Shown: positions 1 to 5,416, counted from the stretch's first letter. The stretch: DNA of 6,264 nucleotides from JASFWK01 sp050049355 (GCA_050049355.1 JASFWK010000123.1:1-6264), one strand, 5' to 3'. The notes: generated from the letters alone by a model not told the origin. Program-made: numbers and translations.

Positions 1-11
1 TAGATAGGCAT
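1..11 (-). CDS. Start of a gene running off the left edge (first three codons only)
   Basis: On the minus strand an ATG at 11-9 is preceded by AAGGA at 21-17 with 5-nt spacing. The visible codons are Met-Pro-Ile followed by an incomplete TA. It lies 19 nt after the stop of the preceding small ORF (33-31), the close spacing expected of another operon gene. Nothing can be said about the product. The call rests only on the ribosome binding site and position, and a fourth codon of TAA or TAG would refute it. Confidence 0.4.
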
Positions 12-30
12 CTCAGTCCTTCTCACTTAT

Positions 31-246
31 CTAAAGGGCAGATTCCAATCTCTGGCGGACGGGCGAGCGTATGGACCAGCGCGCGTGCTTGGCGACTGCG
101 GTCAATCTCCGCTTCACATCCTCAGCTGGCCCCGGTTTGATGTAGATCACCGCTTCCAGCGCGCCGATCAGCAAGTTCACCTGCACCGCCAGTCCGCAAG
201 CTGCGAACGACTTCACTACTCCGGCCACACGGTAGCACCGCCGCAC
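31..246 (-). CDS. Small hypothetical protein, or the detached 3' end of the ferredoxin gene
   Basis: I do not recognise this 71-residue product. The start used is a GTG at 246-244. A GTG at 216-214 is also possible and overlaps a TAG stop in another frame (TAGTG). Codons from about 230 to the stop at 33-31 have GC-rich third positions, so the stretch looks genuinely coding. The product has a hydrophobic helical middle (VQVNLLIGALEAVIYIKPG) followed by a basic helix; it has no cysteine cluster and no clear membrane segment. It is in the same frame as the ferredoxin gene upstream and begins four codons after that gene's TGA. It could therefore be an independent small gene, or the continuation of a longer ferredoxin-fusion protein broken by two compensating frameshifts. 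No convincing Shine-Dalgarno precedes either start. Function unknown. Confidence 0.4.
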   Translation of the reverse strand: MRRCYRVAGVVKSFAACGLAVQVNLLIGALEAVIYIKPGPAEDVKRRLTAVAKHARWSIRSPVRQRLESAL

Positions 247-258
247 ACCATCTCTCGC

Positions 259-720
259 TCAACGTCCGCGGCGCCGATGGCGGGTTCGCCGTCCACGCCG
301 AGCACGGCTTCCCTCTTCGGTTCCGCCTGAGGCCGCACCTCGCCGTAGAGGTGAGCGTGTGAGCGAGGCTCCCTCCGTCAGCCAGTTCACCGCCGCCTGG
401 GTCACCGCACGCGCTCCCCTCACCAGCAGCCGCGTACCTGCGGCGGCGATCACGGCCCCGAGTGTCTCCGTCAGCGATGGAGGCCGGGAGATGGAAGCCT
501 CCCGCTCCGGCACAGGGACAACCTCGCCTTCGACGATGGGATAGATCGCATACTCCGGACACGCGTCCAGACACGTCTCGCATCCAGTGCAGAGTTCCTC
601 ATCGATCCGGGCTTTGCCATCCACCAGGGCGATCGCTCCGGCAGGACAGACATCGATACACGCGCCGCAGCCTGTACAGCGTGAGGCATCAACCCAGATC
701 TCCTGCTTCTCATCCGACAT
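259..720 (-). CDS. 2x[4Fe-4S] ferredoxin with Arg-rich C-terminal tail
   Basis: Bacterial-type ferredoxin of 153 residues, probably a cytoplasmic low-potential electron carrier. Two complete cluster motifs are visible: C15-x2-C18-x2-C21-x3-C25-P and C44-x2-C47-x2-C50-x3-C54-P. Residues 66-80 form a Pro/Glu-rich linker, and residues 86-118 an amphipathic helical region. After residue 120 the composition changes abruptly to Ser/Gly/Arg, ending in RTRHRRRGR. Such a tail could be genuine, since basic tails occur on other proteins of this cluster. It could also be a frameshift artefact, because from about position 360 the +1 frame has the better third-base GC bias and stays open to 218. The ATG at 720-718 has only a weak G-rich upstream tract as ribosome binding site. 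Within the operon it is a plausible electron donor for cluster assembly by the NifX-like and P-loop proteins (inference). Confidence 0.85.
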   Translation of the reverse strand: MSDEKQEIWVDASRCTGCGACIDVCPAGAIALVDGKARIDEELCTGCETCLDACPEYAIYPIVEGEVVPVPEREASISRPPSLTETLGAVIAAAGTRLLVRGARAVTQAAVNWLTEGASLTRSPLRRGAASGGTEEGSRARRGRRTRHRRRGR

Positions 721-752
721 AACCCTGACCCCCCCATCCCAAACACCATCCG

Positions 753-857
753 TCAGCCTCGTCTTCCGAACGGGTCAGCGCAGTGGCCACTCCTCTCGCT
801 CAATCCGTCGAGGACAGCGATCAAGTTCCGCGGCTCGACCTTGTCTGCTTCCGTCAA
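753..857 (-). CDS. Possible 34-residue small protein between the mobB-like and ferredoxin genes
   Basis: This weak candidate has a TTG start at 857-855 and a stop at 755-753. It is in frame with the preceding MobB-like gene, 27 nt after that gene's stop and 32 nt before the ferredoxin start. An AAGG lies 4 nt before the TTG. The peptide includes EADKVEPRNLIAVLDGLSER and a single Cys, and its third positions are moderately GC-rich. An alternative ORF in another frame (stop at 777-775) crosses the same stretch, so coding is uncertain. The 164-nt gap has no obvious terminator or promoter, and the small ORF is the best explanation I can offer for it. Confidence 0.2.
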   Translation of the reverse strand: MTEADKVEPRNLIAVLDGLSERSGHCADPFGRRG

Positions 858-884
858 AGACCTTCGCCTGGTGCTGATCCTCCG

Positions 885-1598
885 TCAGAACCTGATCTCG
901 ACATTCCCTTGTCTGAAACCTTTGAGCGGCGATAGCAGGCCCAGGACCGTGCTCCTGACCATAGTAGAGACAAAGGAATTCAGAGGGATCTGTCTCCCGT
1001 CTATCCTGACCTCCGTGGTCGATTTCAAGGGGACACAATCCTCCGCGCTGCGGCTTCCGGCGACAATCTCATGAGCCAGTCCAGAGCACCGCTCATATCC
1101 GCATTCGCCGCAGTCGAGACCGGGCAACATGAAGCCCCTGCGCTCCGCCAGATCGGCAATCTTCCCTATTTCGTGCCAGCCCAAGTGAGGAACCTCCACA
1201 TCTTCCACCTGGTCGGTCGGTCCGACGGCGCAGATCACCAGACCATCGAAGAGCTCCTGGTCATCTGGCTCTCCCCGCAGGCACACGATCTTGGGAAAGG
1301 TCGTCTTCCTCTTGAAGCCCTCGACGAGGACAAACTGTGCTTCCAGATGTGCCAGGATGTCCTCTAGATCTAGCTCCCGCTTCCAGAGAATGCCCGATTC
1401 CTGCGGTGAGATGAATCCCACCTGGTCAACTGCCTTACCGAGCATGGCCGTGTCCTTATCGGCTAGGTCCACAGGATGGGACATATGCTTGATCACGGCT
1501 ACCTTGTGGCCTCGACTGACCAACTCGCGGGCCAGTGCGTGGACCAGCGTGGTCTTGCCACTATCCTTATATCCGATAACGCCTATGACTTTGAGCAA
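885..1598 (-). CDS. mobB: MobB-like P-loop protein fused to a four-Cys Fe-S domain
   Basis: The N-terminal part (about 1-155) is a MobB-type P-loop domain. Walker A is GYKDSGKTT (residues 9-17), followed by VAVIKHMSHP (33-42) with a typical MobB His and a downstream Asp-rich segment (44-50), and by the LVEGFK motif (91-96). MobB proteins bind GTP and assist delivery of molybdenum cofactor. Residues 160-188 carry C163-x2-C166-x4-C171-x16-C188, the pattern of small [4Fe-4S] domains also found in RnfB- and CO dehydrogenase-related proteins. Residues 196-237 form an unannotated tail with a predicted strand and amphipathic helix. The start is TTG at 1598-1596, chosen because GGAGG lies 6 nt upstream and the P-loop begins directly after it. 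It starts 3 nt after the preceding stop. With no MobA or Moco pathway nearby, its cargo may be a metal cluster rather than a pterin cofactor (inference); the symbol reflects homology only. Confidence 0.88.
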   Translation of the reverse strand: MLKVIGVIGYKDSGKTTLVHALARELVSRGHKVAVIKHMSHPVDLADKDTAMLGKAVDQVGFISPQESGILWKRELDLEDILAHLEAQFVLVEGFKRKTTFPKIVCLRGEPDDQELFDGLVICAVGPTDQVEDVEVPHLGWHEIGKIADLAERRGFMLPGLDCGECGYERCSGLAHEIVAGSRSAEDCVPLKSTTEVRIDGRQIPLNSFVSTMVRSTVLGLLSPLKGFRQGNVEIRF

Positions 1599-1601
1599 CC
1601 T

Positions 1602-2102
1602 CTACCTCCGTCTGTTCGTCAGCCTCTCCAAACGGTCGGCTACCTCAGCCAGCTGCTGGTGCAGCATCTCGATCTCCTCCTGCAGCCGGCCCAGTTCGTC
1701 CCGCTCATACCCTTCCTCGGTGATGATCTCACCGTGGGCGTGCTCGATGCTTTCACGGCACGGTTCCGCTCCACGCAGTTCGCCGCCAAGGTACCGTTCG
1801 AGGGCGTGACGCACCGTGCCCGAGGCCCCGGTGACCGCCTGCACGCCGTACTGCTGGAAGAAGGCGATGGCACGCCGGCCCATCCCGCCCGTGAGCATCA
1901 CGTCGGCCTCCTGGCTGTGGATGAAGCCGGGCACCTGCCCAGGCTGATGCTGACCGCAATAGGGGTTAGGGACAGCGCTGATCCCCTTGACTTCCTTCCC
2001 CTCCAGGTCAACCAGCACGAAGTAGGGGCAACGCCCGAAGTGGGGGCTCACCACGCCATCCAGTCCATTGGTGTCGTCCGCTGAAACTGCAACGCGCATC
2101 AT
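1602..2102 (-). CDS. Dinitrogenase iron-molybdenum cofactor (NifX/NifB C-term, PF02579) family protein, paralog 1
   Basis: This 166-residue protein has the RNase H-like NifX fold signature in residues 1-112: an N-terminal beta strand (RVAVSADD), the family motif SPHFGRCPYF (19-28) with C25, and the glycine turn TGGMGRRA (71-78). Family members bind FeMo-co precursors or other Mo/Fe/Cu-S clusters. Extra potential ligands are C49, H52, C115, H121 and H123, all absent from the neighbouring paralog. Residues 134-163 form a coiled-coil tail. The start ATG at 2102 overlaps the upstream stop as ATGA, and GGAGG lies 7 nt before it; a second ATG follows at once (2099). The gene is translationally coupled to paralog 2 upstream and ends 3 nt before the MobB-like start. 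No nitrogenase genes are present, so a non-nitrogenase cluster, as in orange protein, is more likely. Confidence 0.9.
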   Translation of the reverse strand: MMRVAVSADDTNGLDGVVSPHFGRCPYFVLVDLEGKEVKGISAVPNPYCGQHQPGQVPGFIHSQEADVMLTGGMGRRAIAFFQQYGVQAVTGASGTVRHALERYLGGELRGAEPCRESIEHAHGEIITEEGYERDELGRLQEEIEMLHQQLAEVADRLERLTNRRR

Positions 2103-2656
2103 TCGTCACCCTCCAGCCGGTCGAGCCGATCAACCACTTCAGCTACTTGCTTGCGTAAGCGAGCCACCAGTTCCTTGAGAGTAGTGATGTCCCCCTCTCG
2201 GGAACCCGGGGACGCGGGCTGAGGCGCAGCTGAACCGCGGCCCAACCCCATACCACGTCCCATGCCACGTCCCCCGCCCATACCTCTTCCCATTCTCCCG
2301 CCCATCCCGGCGCGGACGTTGGCGTCGGAGACGAACTGCAGCTCTCCAGCCTTGTAGGCCTCGACCGCTTCCTGCACCGTACCGCCCCCGAAAAGGTAGC
2401 TGGGGACATTGGCGGATTGGAGGACGCTGAAGGCATTGGGGCCCATGTTGCCGGTCACGACCGCCTGCGCTCCTTGCTCGATCACAAACTGAGCTGCCTG
2501 GATCCCAGCCCCGCTGGCCGCATCCATCGCCGGGTTCTCCACGGCCTCAAACTCCATCGTCTCACTGTCCACGAAGACGTAGGTCGGACAACGCCCGAAG
2601 ACGGGACTCGCTGGTGCGTCGAGATTGGCCCCGTCAGCTGTGACAACTACTTTCAT
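2099..2656 (-). CDS. Dinitrogenase iron-molybdenum cofactor (NifX/NifB C-term, PF02579) family protein, paralog 2, with Gly/Met/Arg linker
   Basis: This 185-residue protein has three parts. Residues 1-110 are the NifX-like core, with VVVTADGANLDAPASPVFGRCPTY near the start (4-26, C23) and the VTGNMGPNAF turn (67-76). Residues 113-141 are a low-complexity linker made almost only of Gly, Met and Arg. Residues 157-182 are a coiled-coil tail. C23 is the only cysteine, and the usual His before FGRCP is Val, so cluster binding differs from the next gene or needs a partner. The ATG at 2656 has GGGGAGG 7 nt upstream. It is the first gene after the 144-bp gap with the inverted repeat, and a TATACT at 2682-2677 could give it its own promoter. 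It overlaps paralog 1 by 4 nt. The linker may be a flexible or weak metal-binding segment (inference). Confidence 0.9.
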   Translation of the reverse strand: MKVVVTADGANLDAPASPVFGRCPTYVFVDSETMEFEAVENPAMDAASGAGIQAAQFVIEQGAQAVVTGNMGPNAFSVLQSANVPSYLFGGGTVQEAVEAYKAGELQFVSDANVRAGMGGRMGRGMGGGRGMGRGMGLGRGSAAPQPASPGSREGDITTLKELVARLRKQVAEVVDRLDRLEGDE

Positions 2657-2663
2657 TTGCGTT

Positions 2664-2670
2664 CCTCCCC
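2664..2670 (-). promoter_or_regulatory. Ribosome binding site of NifX-like paralog 2
   Basis: Minus-strand GGGGAGG lies 7 nt upstream of the ATG at 2656. Its strength after a 144-bp gap fits either a separate transcript start or efficient re-initiation within a polycistronic message. Confidence 0.7.
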
Positions 2671-2676
2671 TGTGAG

Positions 2677-2682
2677 AGTATA
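2677..2682 (-). promoter_or_regulatory. Possible secondary -10 element upstream of the NifX-like pair
   Basis: Minus-strand TATACT is identical to the -10 hexamer of the PadR promoter and sits 20 nt from the ATG, against 21 nt at PadR. No recognisable -35 hexamer lies 16-18 bp upstream, where the sequence is CACCAC/TCACCA. It would work only with an activator or another sigma factor, so confidence is low. Confidence 0.25.
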
Positions 2683-2735
2683 ATCCAGCCTGCCGCCGGG
2701 TGGTGAGTCTAGTGTACTCCCAACCGGTCGGTGAT

Positions 2736-2778
2736 TCGGGGCGGGTGGCAAACTGCGAAGCGATGTCACCCGCCCCGA
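2736..2778 (-). terminator. GC-rich stem-loop in the gap between DUF5320 and NifX-like genes
   Basis: TCGGGGCGGGTG (2736-2747) is perfectly inverted at 2767-2778. The stem extends to 15 positions with one mismatch (2748/2766) around a 13-nt loop (2751-2763). It begins 22 nt after the TAG of the DUF5320-like gene (2803-2801). No T-run follows on the minus strand, so it is not a classical intrinsic terminator. It could attenuate transcription, protect the 3' end of the upstream mRNA, or act as a processing or protein-binding site. The inverted repeat is certain; its role is inferred. Confidence 0.4.
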
Positions 2779-2800
2779 TGCGTTCACCCCTTCTGCACGG

Positions 2801-3187
2801 CTACGACTCCTGCTCGAGTTCCGCGATGCGCTGGCTTATGGCATCCAGCTGCTCCTGCAGCCACTCGGCCTGAGTCCTGAGGTATTCAGCCTCTTGCTCC
2901 GGTGCCGGTGGAGCGGCATAGGGGCCATACGCCCCAGCCGGCAAAGGGCCCCAGGCCGGTGCGTAGCCGAAGCGGGCCCAGCCGGGCAGCCCGGTGGCAT
3001 GGAACCAATGACGCCACCAGCGTCGACCGCGCCCTCCGCCGCCCCAGCCTCGGCCCCAGCCCAGGCCAAAGCCGAATCCAGGGGCCACATTCGCGTAACC
3101 AGGCACACCGTAGCCAGCACAGTAGCCGGCCCCGCGTCCGGTCATCGGACCCATTCCCATGGGTCCAGTTCTATCTCCTCTTGGCAT
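2801..3187 (-). CDS. DUF5320-like Gly/Trp-rich small protein with coiled-coil tail
   Basis: This 128-residue protein has the N-terminal signature of DUF5320-type proteins: MPRGDRTGPMGMGPMTGRG followed by AGYC (C23, the only Cys). A Gly/Trp/Arg-rich stretch at 39-62, WRHWFHATGLPGWARFGY (58-75) and a Pro/Ala linker (77-97) follow, then a helical coiled-coil tail (99-126). No signal peptide or membrane span is seen. The start is ATG 3187, because GGAGG at 3196-3200 lies 8 nt upstream and the family motif begins at this Met; a GTG three codons earlier (3196) overlaps that ribosome binding site. DUF5320 members commonly sit beside Mrp ATPases and NifX-like proteins, but their function is unknown. 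The tail matches those of the two NifX-like neighbours, suggesting a shared complex (inference). Confidence 0.85.
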   Translation of the reverse strand: MPRGDRTGPMGMGPMTGRGAGYCAGYGVPGYANVAPGFGFGLGWGRGWGGGGRGRRWWRHWFHATGLPGWARFGYAPAWGPLPAGAYGPYAAPPAPEQEAEYLRTQAEWLQEQLDAISQRIAELEQES

Positions 3188-3195
3188 CTCGTTCA

Positions 3196-3200
3196 CCTCC
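3196..3200 (-). promoter_or_regulatory. Ribosome binding site deciding the start of the longer DUF5320-like gene
   Basis: Minus-strand GGAGG (within GAGGAGGTGA) lies 8 nt before ATG 3187. It overlaps the in-frame GTG at 3196-3194, which argues against that upstream start. Confidence 0.75.
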
Positions 3201-3235
3201 TCTCAACTGTGCCTTTCCTGCTTCTTGCCGTTCGA

Positions 3236-3511
3236 TCATCGAGTAGACCGCCGACCACGCCCTCTACGTGCGCCGCGCCCTCGTCTTCGGCGGAATCCGC
3301 GCCCCCACTCCATCGTCGGGGGCTTCCACCGGACGAAGCCAGCGCGAGCAGGCGGAGCGACCGGTCCACCTGAGCCTACGGGTCTGCCCTGCAATCCCGC
3401 ATACCCGTAAGGGACCCGTCCAGGTTCCGGAAGGACTAACGCGCAGTACCCCTCCCCGCGCCCAGTCATCGGACCCCGGCCACGCGGTCCGGTCCCATCG
3501 AATCCTGGCAT
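3236..3511 (-). CDS. Short DUF5320-like protein with Arg/Gly-rich tail
   Basis: This 91-residue protein begins MPGFDGTGPRGRGPMTGRGE then GYC (C23), the same signature as the next gene and with Cys at the same residue number. Residues 28-60 are Pro/Gly-rich (PYGYAGLQGRPVG), and the protein ends in an Arg/Gly tail (70-91, GFRRRRGRGARRGRGRRSTR). It lacks the coiled-coil tail of its neighbour. The ATG at 3511 is chosen because AAGGAGG (3526-3520) lies 8 nt upstream and the conserved motif starts there. An in-frame ATG at 3571 overlaps the Mrp stop as ATGA but would add 20 atypical residues. The third positions of the Arg tail are not GC-rich, so a late frameshift cannot be excluded. The role is unknown; the basic tail could bind nucleic acid, an acidic partner or metal-loaded protein. 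Confidence 0.8.
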   Translation of the reverse strand: MPGFDGTGPRGRGPMTGRGEGYCALVLPEPGRVPYGYAGLQGRPVGSGGPVAPPARAGFVRWKPPTMEWGRGFRRRRGRGARRGRGRRSTR

Positions 3512-3519
3512 CTCACTCA

Positions 3520-3526
3520 CCTCCTT
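3520..3526 (-). promoter_or_regulatory. Ribosome binding site of the short DUF5320-like gene
   Basis: Minus-strand AAGGAGG is followed by an 8-nt spacer and ATG 3511. The same GGAGGTGA-N5-ATG arrangement precedes the other DUF5320-like gene, which suggests the pair arose by duplication including the leader. Confidence 0.75.
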
Positions 3527-3567
3527 CTTCCGCGCACTCATCTCCGAGAGCGGCCGAGACCGAGACC

Positions 3568-4665
3568 TCATGGGGCGTCCTGCTGTCTGCCGGACAAGAG
3601 CGGAGTCGTCTTCTCCGCCGGCATCCGCTCCATGACCTGCCTGGTAATCGGCTCGAACATCTCTGCGGAGTACCGCTCAACCTCGCCCGCATCGCAGCGG
3701 CGGGATAGCTCCGGATCCAGCGGAATCCGCCCCAGGAGTGGAGCTCCCAACTGAGCCGCTGTCTCCATCGACCTACTGGGGCCAAAGACCTCAATTCGCT
3801 CCCCACACCTCGGACAGGTGGCATAACCCATGTTCTCGACCACTCCGAGAATTGGCACCCCCAGGCGATTAGCCATTCGAGCTGCCTTGCGCACGACCAT
3901 GCCCGCCAGCCCCTGGGGCGAAGTCACCAGCAACACGCCGCTGAGGGGGATGGATTGCATGACCGTCAGGGAAGCATCCGAGGTGCCGGGGGGCAGATCC
4001 ACCACGAGCACGTCCAGCTCGCCCCACACCACGTCTCCCCAGAACTGCTGAATAGCCCCACCGATGAGGGGTCCGCGCCAGATGACCGCCTCGTCCTCGG
4101 TGGGCAGGAGCAAGTTTATGGACATCACCTTGATGCCCGTCTTCGTCTCGGCAGGCAGAATGCCCACCGGCCCCATCGGCGGGGGCTGGTGGAGACCGAA
4201 CATCCTGGGGATGCTGGGCCCGGTGATGTCAGCATCGAGCACACCGACCCGTTTACCCTGCCGGCGAAGGGCTGTCGCCAGGAGCGCCGCCACCGACGAC
4301 TTACCCACGCCCCCTTTGCCGCTCATCACTGCCACCACATACTCAACGTTACTGAGGTGGGCCGCCGCCCCCGGTTCGCGTTGCTGCGGTTGGTCAGGCC
4401 AGATGCGCTCCTTTTCCTCCTGCGTCATTTCCCGCAGTGTCACCTCCACATCCTGAACGCCCTCCAACCCTAAGACGGCCTCCCGAGCATCGTTCGCCAT
4501 GCGCTCCCTGAGGGGGCAAGCGAGGGTAGTCAGCGCCAACGTGAAGCTCACGACGCTGTCTTCCACCATCACGTCGCGGACCATTCCCAACTCAACCAGA
4601 CTTCTGCCCAGTTCGGGATCTTCCACGCCCTGCAGGGCGTCTAGAACGCACGCTTTGTCAACCAT
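3568..4665 (-). CDS. mrp: Mrp/NBP35-family Fe-S cluster carrier ATPase with N-terminal MIP18 domain
   Basis: This 365-residue protein has the usual Mrp (ApbC) two-domain form. Residues 4-80 are a MIP18/DUF59 domain with the DPEL motif (16-19) and TTLACPLRERM (46-56, C50). Residues 108-345 are the deviant P-loop ATPase: Walker A GKGGVGKSS (116-124), D144 in VLDADITGPSIPRMFG, the switch VVDLPPGTSDASLT (221-234), and ENMGYATCPRCGE (277-289). The CPRC at 284-287 is the conserved CxxC through which dimers bind a bridging [4Fe-4S] cluster. Family members load or carry Fe-S clusters in the cytoplasm with ATP hydrolysis. The ATG at 4665 has AGGAG 4 nt upstream and overlaps the end of the DUF364 gene by 8 nt, indicating coupling. 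All catalytic motifs are intact. It is the likely energy-using cluster carrier of the operon. Confidence 0.95.
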   Translation of the reverse strand: MVDKACVLDALQGVEDPELGRSLVELGMVRDVMVEDSVVSFTLALTTLACPLRERMANDAREAVLGLEGVQDVEVTLREMTQEEKERIWPDQPQQREPGAAAHLSNVEYVVAVMSGKGGVGKSSVAALLATALRRQGKRVGVLDADITGPSIPRMFGLHQPPPMGPVGILPAETKTGIKVMSINLLLPTEDEAVIWRGPLIGGAIQQFWGDVVWGELDVLVVDLPPGTSDASLTVMQSIPLSGVLLVTSPQGLAGMVVRKAARMANRLGVPILGVVENMGYATCPRCGERIEVFGPSRSMETAAQLGAPLLGRIPLDPELSRRCDAGEVERYSAEMFEPITRQVMERMPAEKTTPLLSGRQQDAP

Positions 4666-5416
4666 TCTTCTCCTTTGTCCTCTGTAGCGTCAGCAGATGC
4701 ACGCCGCCTGCGTGCTTGATCTGTCGAAACGTTGCTCCCTGGCCGACTAACTTCAGCACCCGGCCGGGGTCGGTGACCACCGTGCCCCCGATTGCGTCCA
4801 CCCCGGCATTGAAGAGCAGAGGGGAAAGCGGGGCACTGGGCCCCAGCACCAGGACGAAAGCGTCCGGCCGACAGAGATCTATCAAGTCGTCAAAGGTATG
4901 ATTGATGAGAGAGGTACCGGTGAGAGCGACCACATCGGCTTGCGGAAGAACGCGATCAGCCTCTCCAGCAGGCACATCTCCGGGCCGAGGGTGCATCTCC
5001 ATCACCCAGCACTCGGCAGCCGCGTCTCGCACCCGATCGACGAACGGGAAGTGGCCCACCACAGCTATGCGTCGGCCGGCCCCCCGCTCCAGGATGACCT
5101 CACGAGCATTCACCTCGGGGAAAGCCGCCGCGTCCACCTCCAAGAGAGCGTTGAAGGCCGCCATCCCAATGCTGGCCCTCAACGCGTTGGAGGAACGGAG
5201 CCATTCGGCCAGTTCCCGCCCAGTCCGTTCAAGCAGACGGCCCGCCTCGGGCACCGGCGGTCCAGCGGGATGGTCTTCGGCACGCAGCGTGGAGGCCAGG
5301 CCACACCGAGAGGACTCGGCATCCAGCACCACCGCCGTCCAGAAAGGTCCCACCAGCACATGGCGTACCGGCGCGTCGGCCTCGAGGCTCGACAGCAGCG
5401 CATCAATGGTAGTCAC
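4658..5416 (-). CDS. DUF4213/DUF364 protein (possible heavy-metal chelation fold)
   Basis: This 252-residue protein joins an enolase-N-like DUF4213 domain (about 1-90, with VGPFWTAVV at 22-30 and CGLASTLR at 38-45) to a Rossmann-like DUF364 domain (about 100-245). In the latter are VVGHFPFVDRV (119-129), EMHPRPGDVPAGEAD (140-154), TGTSLINHTFDDL (166-178) and LGPSAPLSPLLF (191-202). A crystal structure of this family led its authors to propose a role in heavy-metal or ligand chelation; no activity is established. The GTG at 5416 is preferred because GGAGGAGG lies 6 nt upstream and the reading MTTIDALL starts the usual fold. A GTG at 5449 and an ATG at 5443 are in frame but lie upstream of that ribosome binding site. 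It overlaps the padR gene by 14 nt and mrp by 8 nt. Confidence 0.88.
   Translation of the reverse strand: MTTIDALLSSLEADAPVRHVLVGPFWTAVVLDAESSRCGLASTLRAEDHPAGPPVPEAGRLLERTGRELAEWLRSSNALRASIGMAAFNALLEVDAAAFPEVNAREVILERGAGRRIAVVGHFPFVDRVRDAAAECWVMEMHPRPGDVPAGEADRVLPQADVVALTGTSLINHTFDDLIDLCRPDAFVLVLGPSAPLSPLLFNAGVDAIGGTVVTDPGRVLKLVGQGATFRQIKHAGGVHLLTLQRTKEKNG

Noticed and set aside
122..583. Overlapping 153-codon minus-strand frame across the ferredoxin gene
   Set aside because: Its product is low-complexity and Arg/Gly-rich, and it covers the region of the clear CxxCxxCxxxCP motifs in another frame; no family recognised.
1602..2656. A nitrogenase cofactor (nif) cluster
   Set aside because: The two NifX-like genes are the only nif-related signal. 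No nifB radical-SAM domain, nifE/N or nifHDK sequence is present, and PF02579 proteins are widespread outside nitrogen fixers.
2679..2684. TATAAT on the plus strand
   Set aside because: It lacks a -35 partner and no credible plus-strand gene follows; it is the complement of the minus-strand TATACT region.
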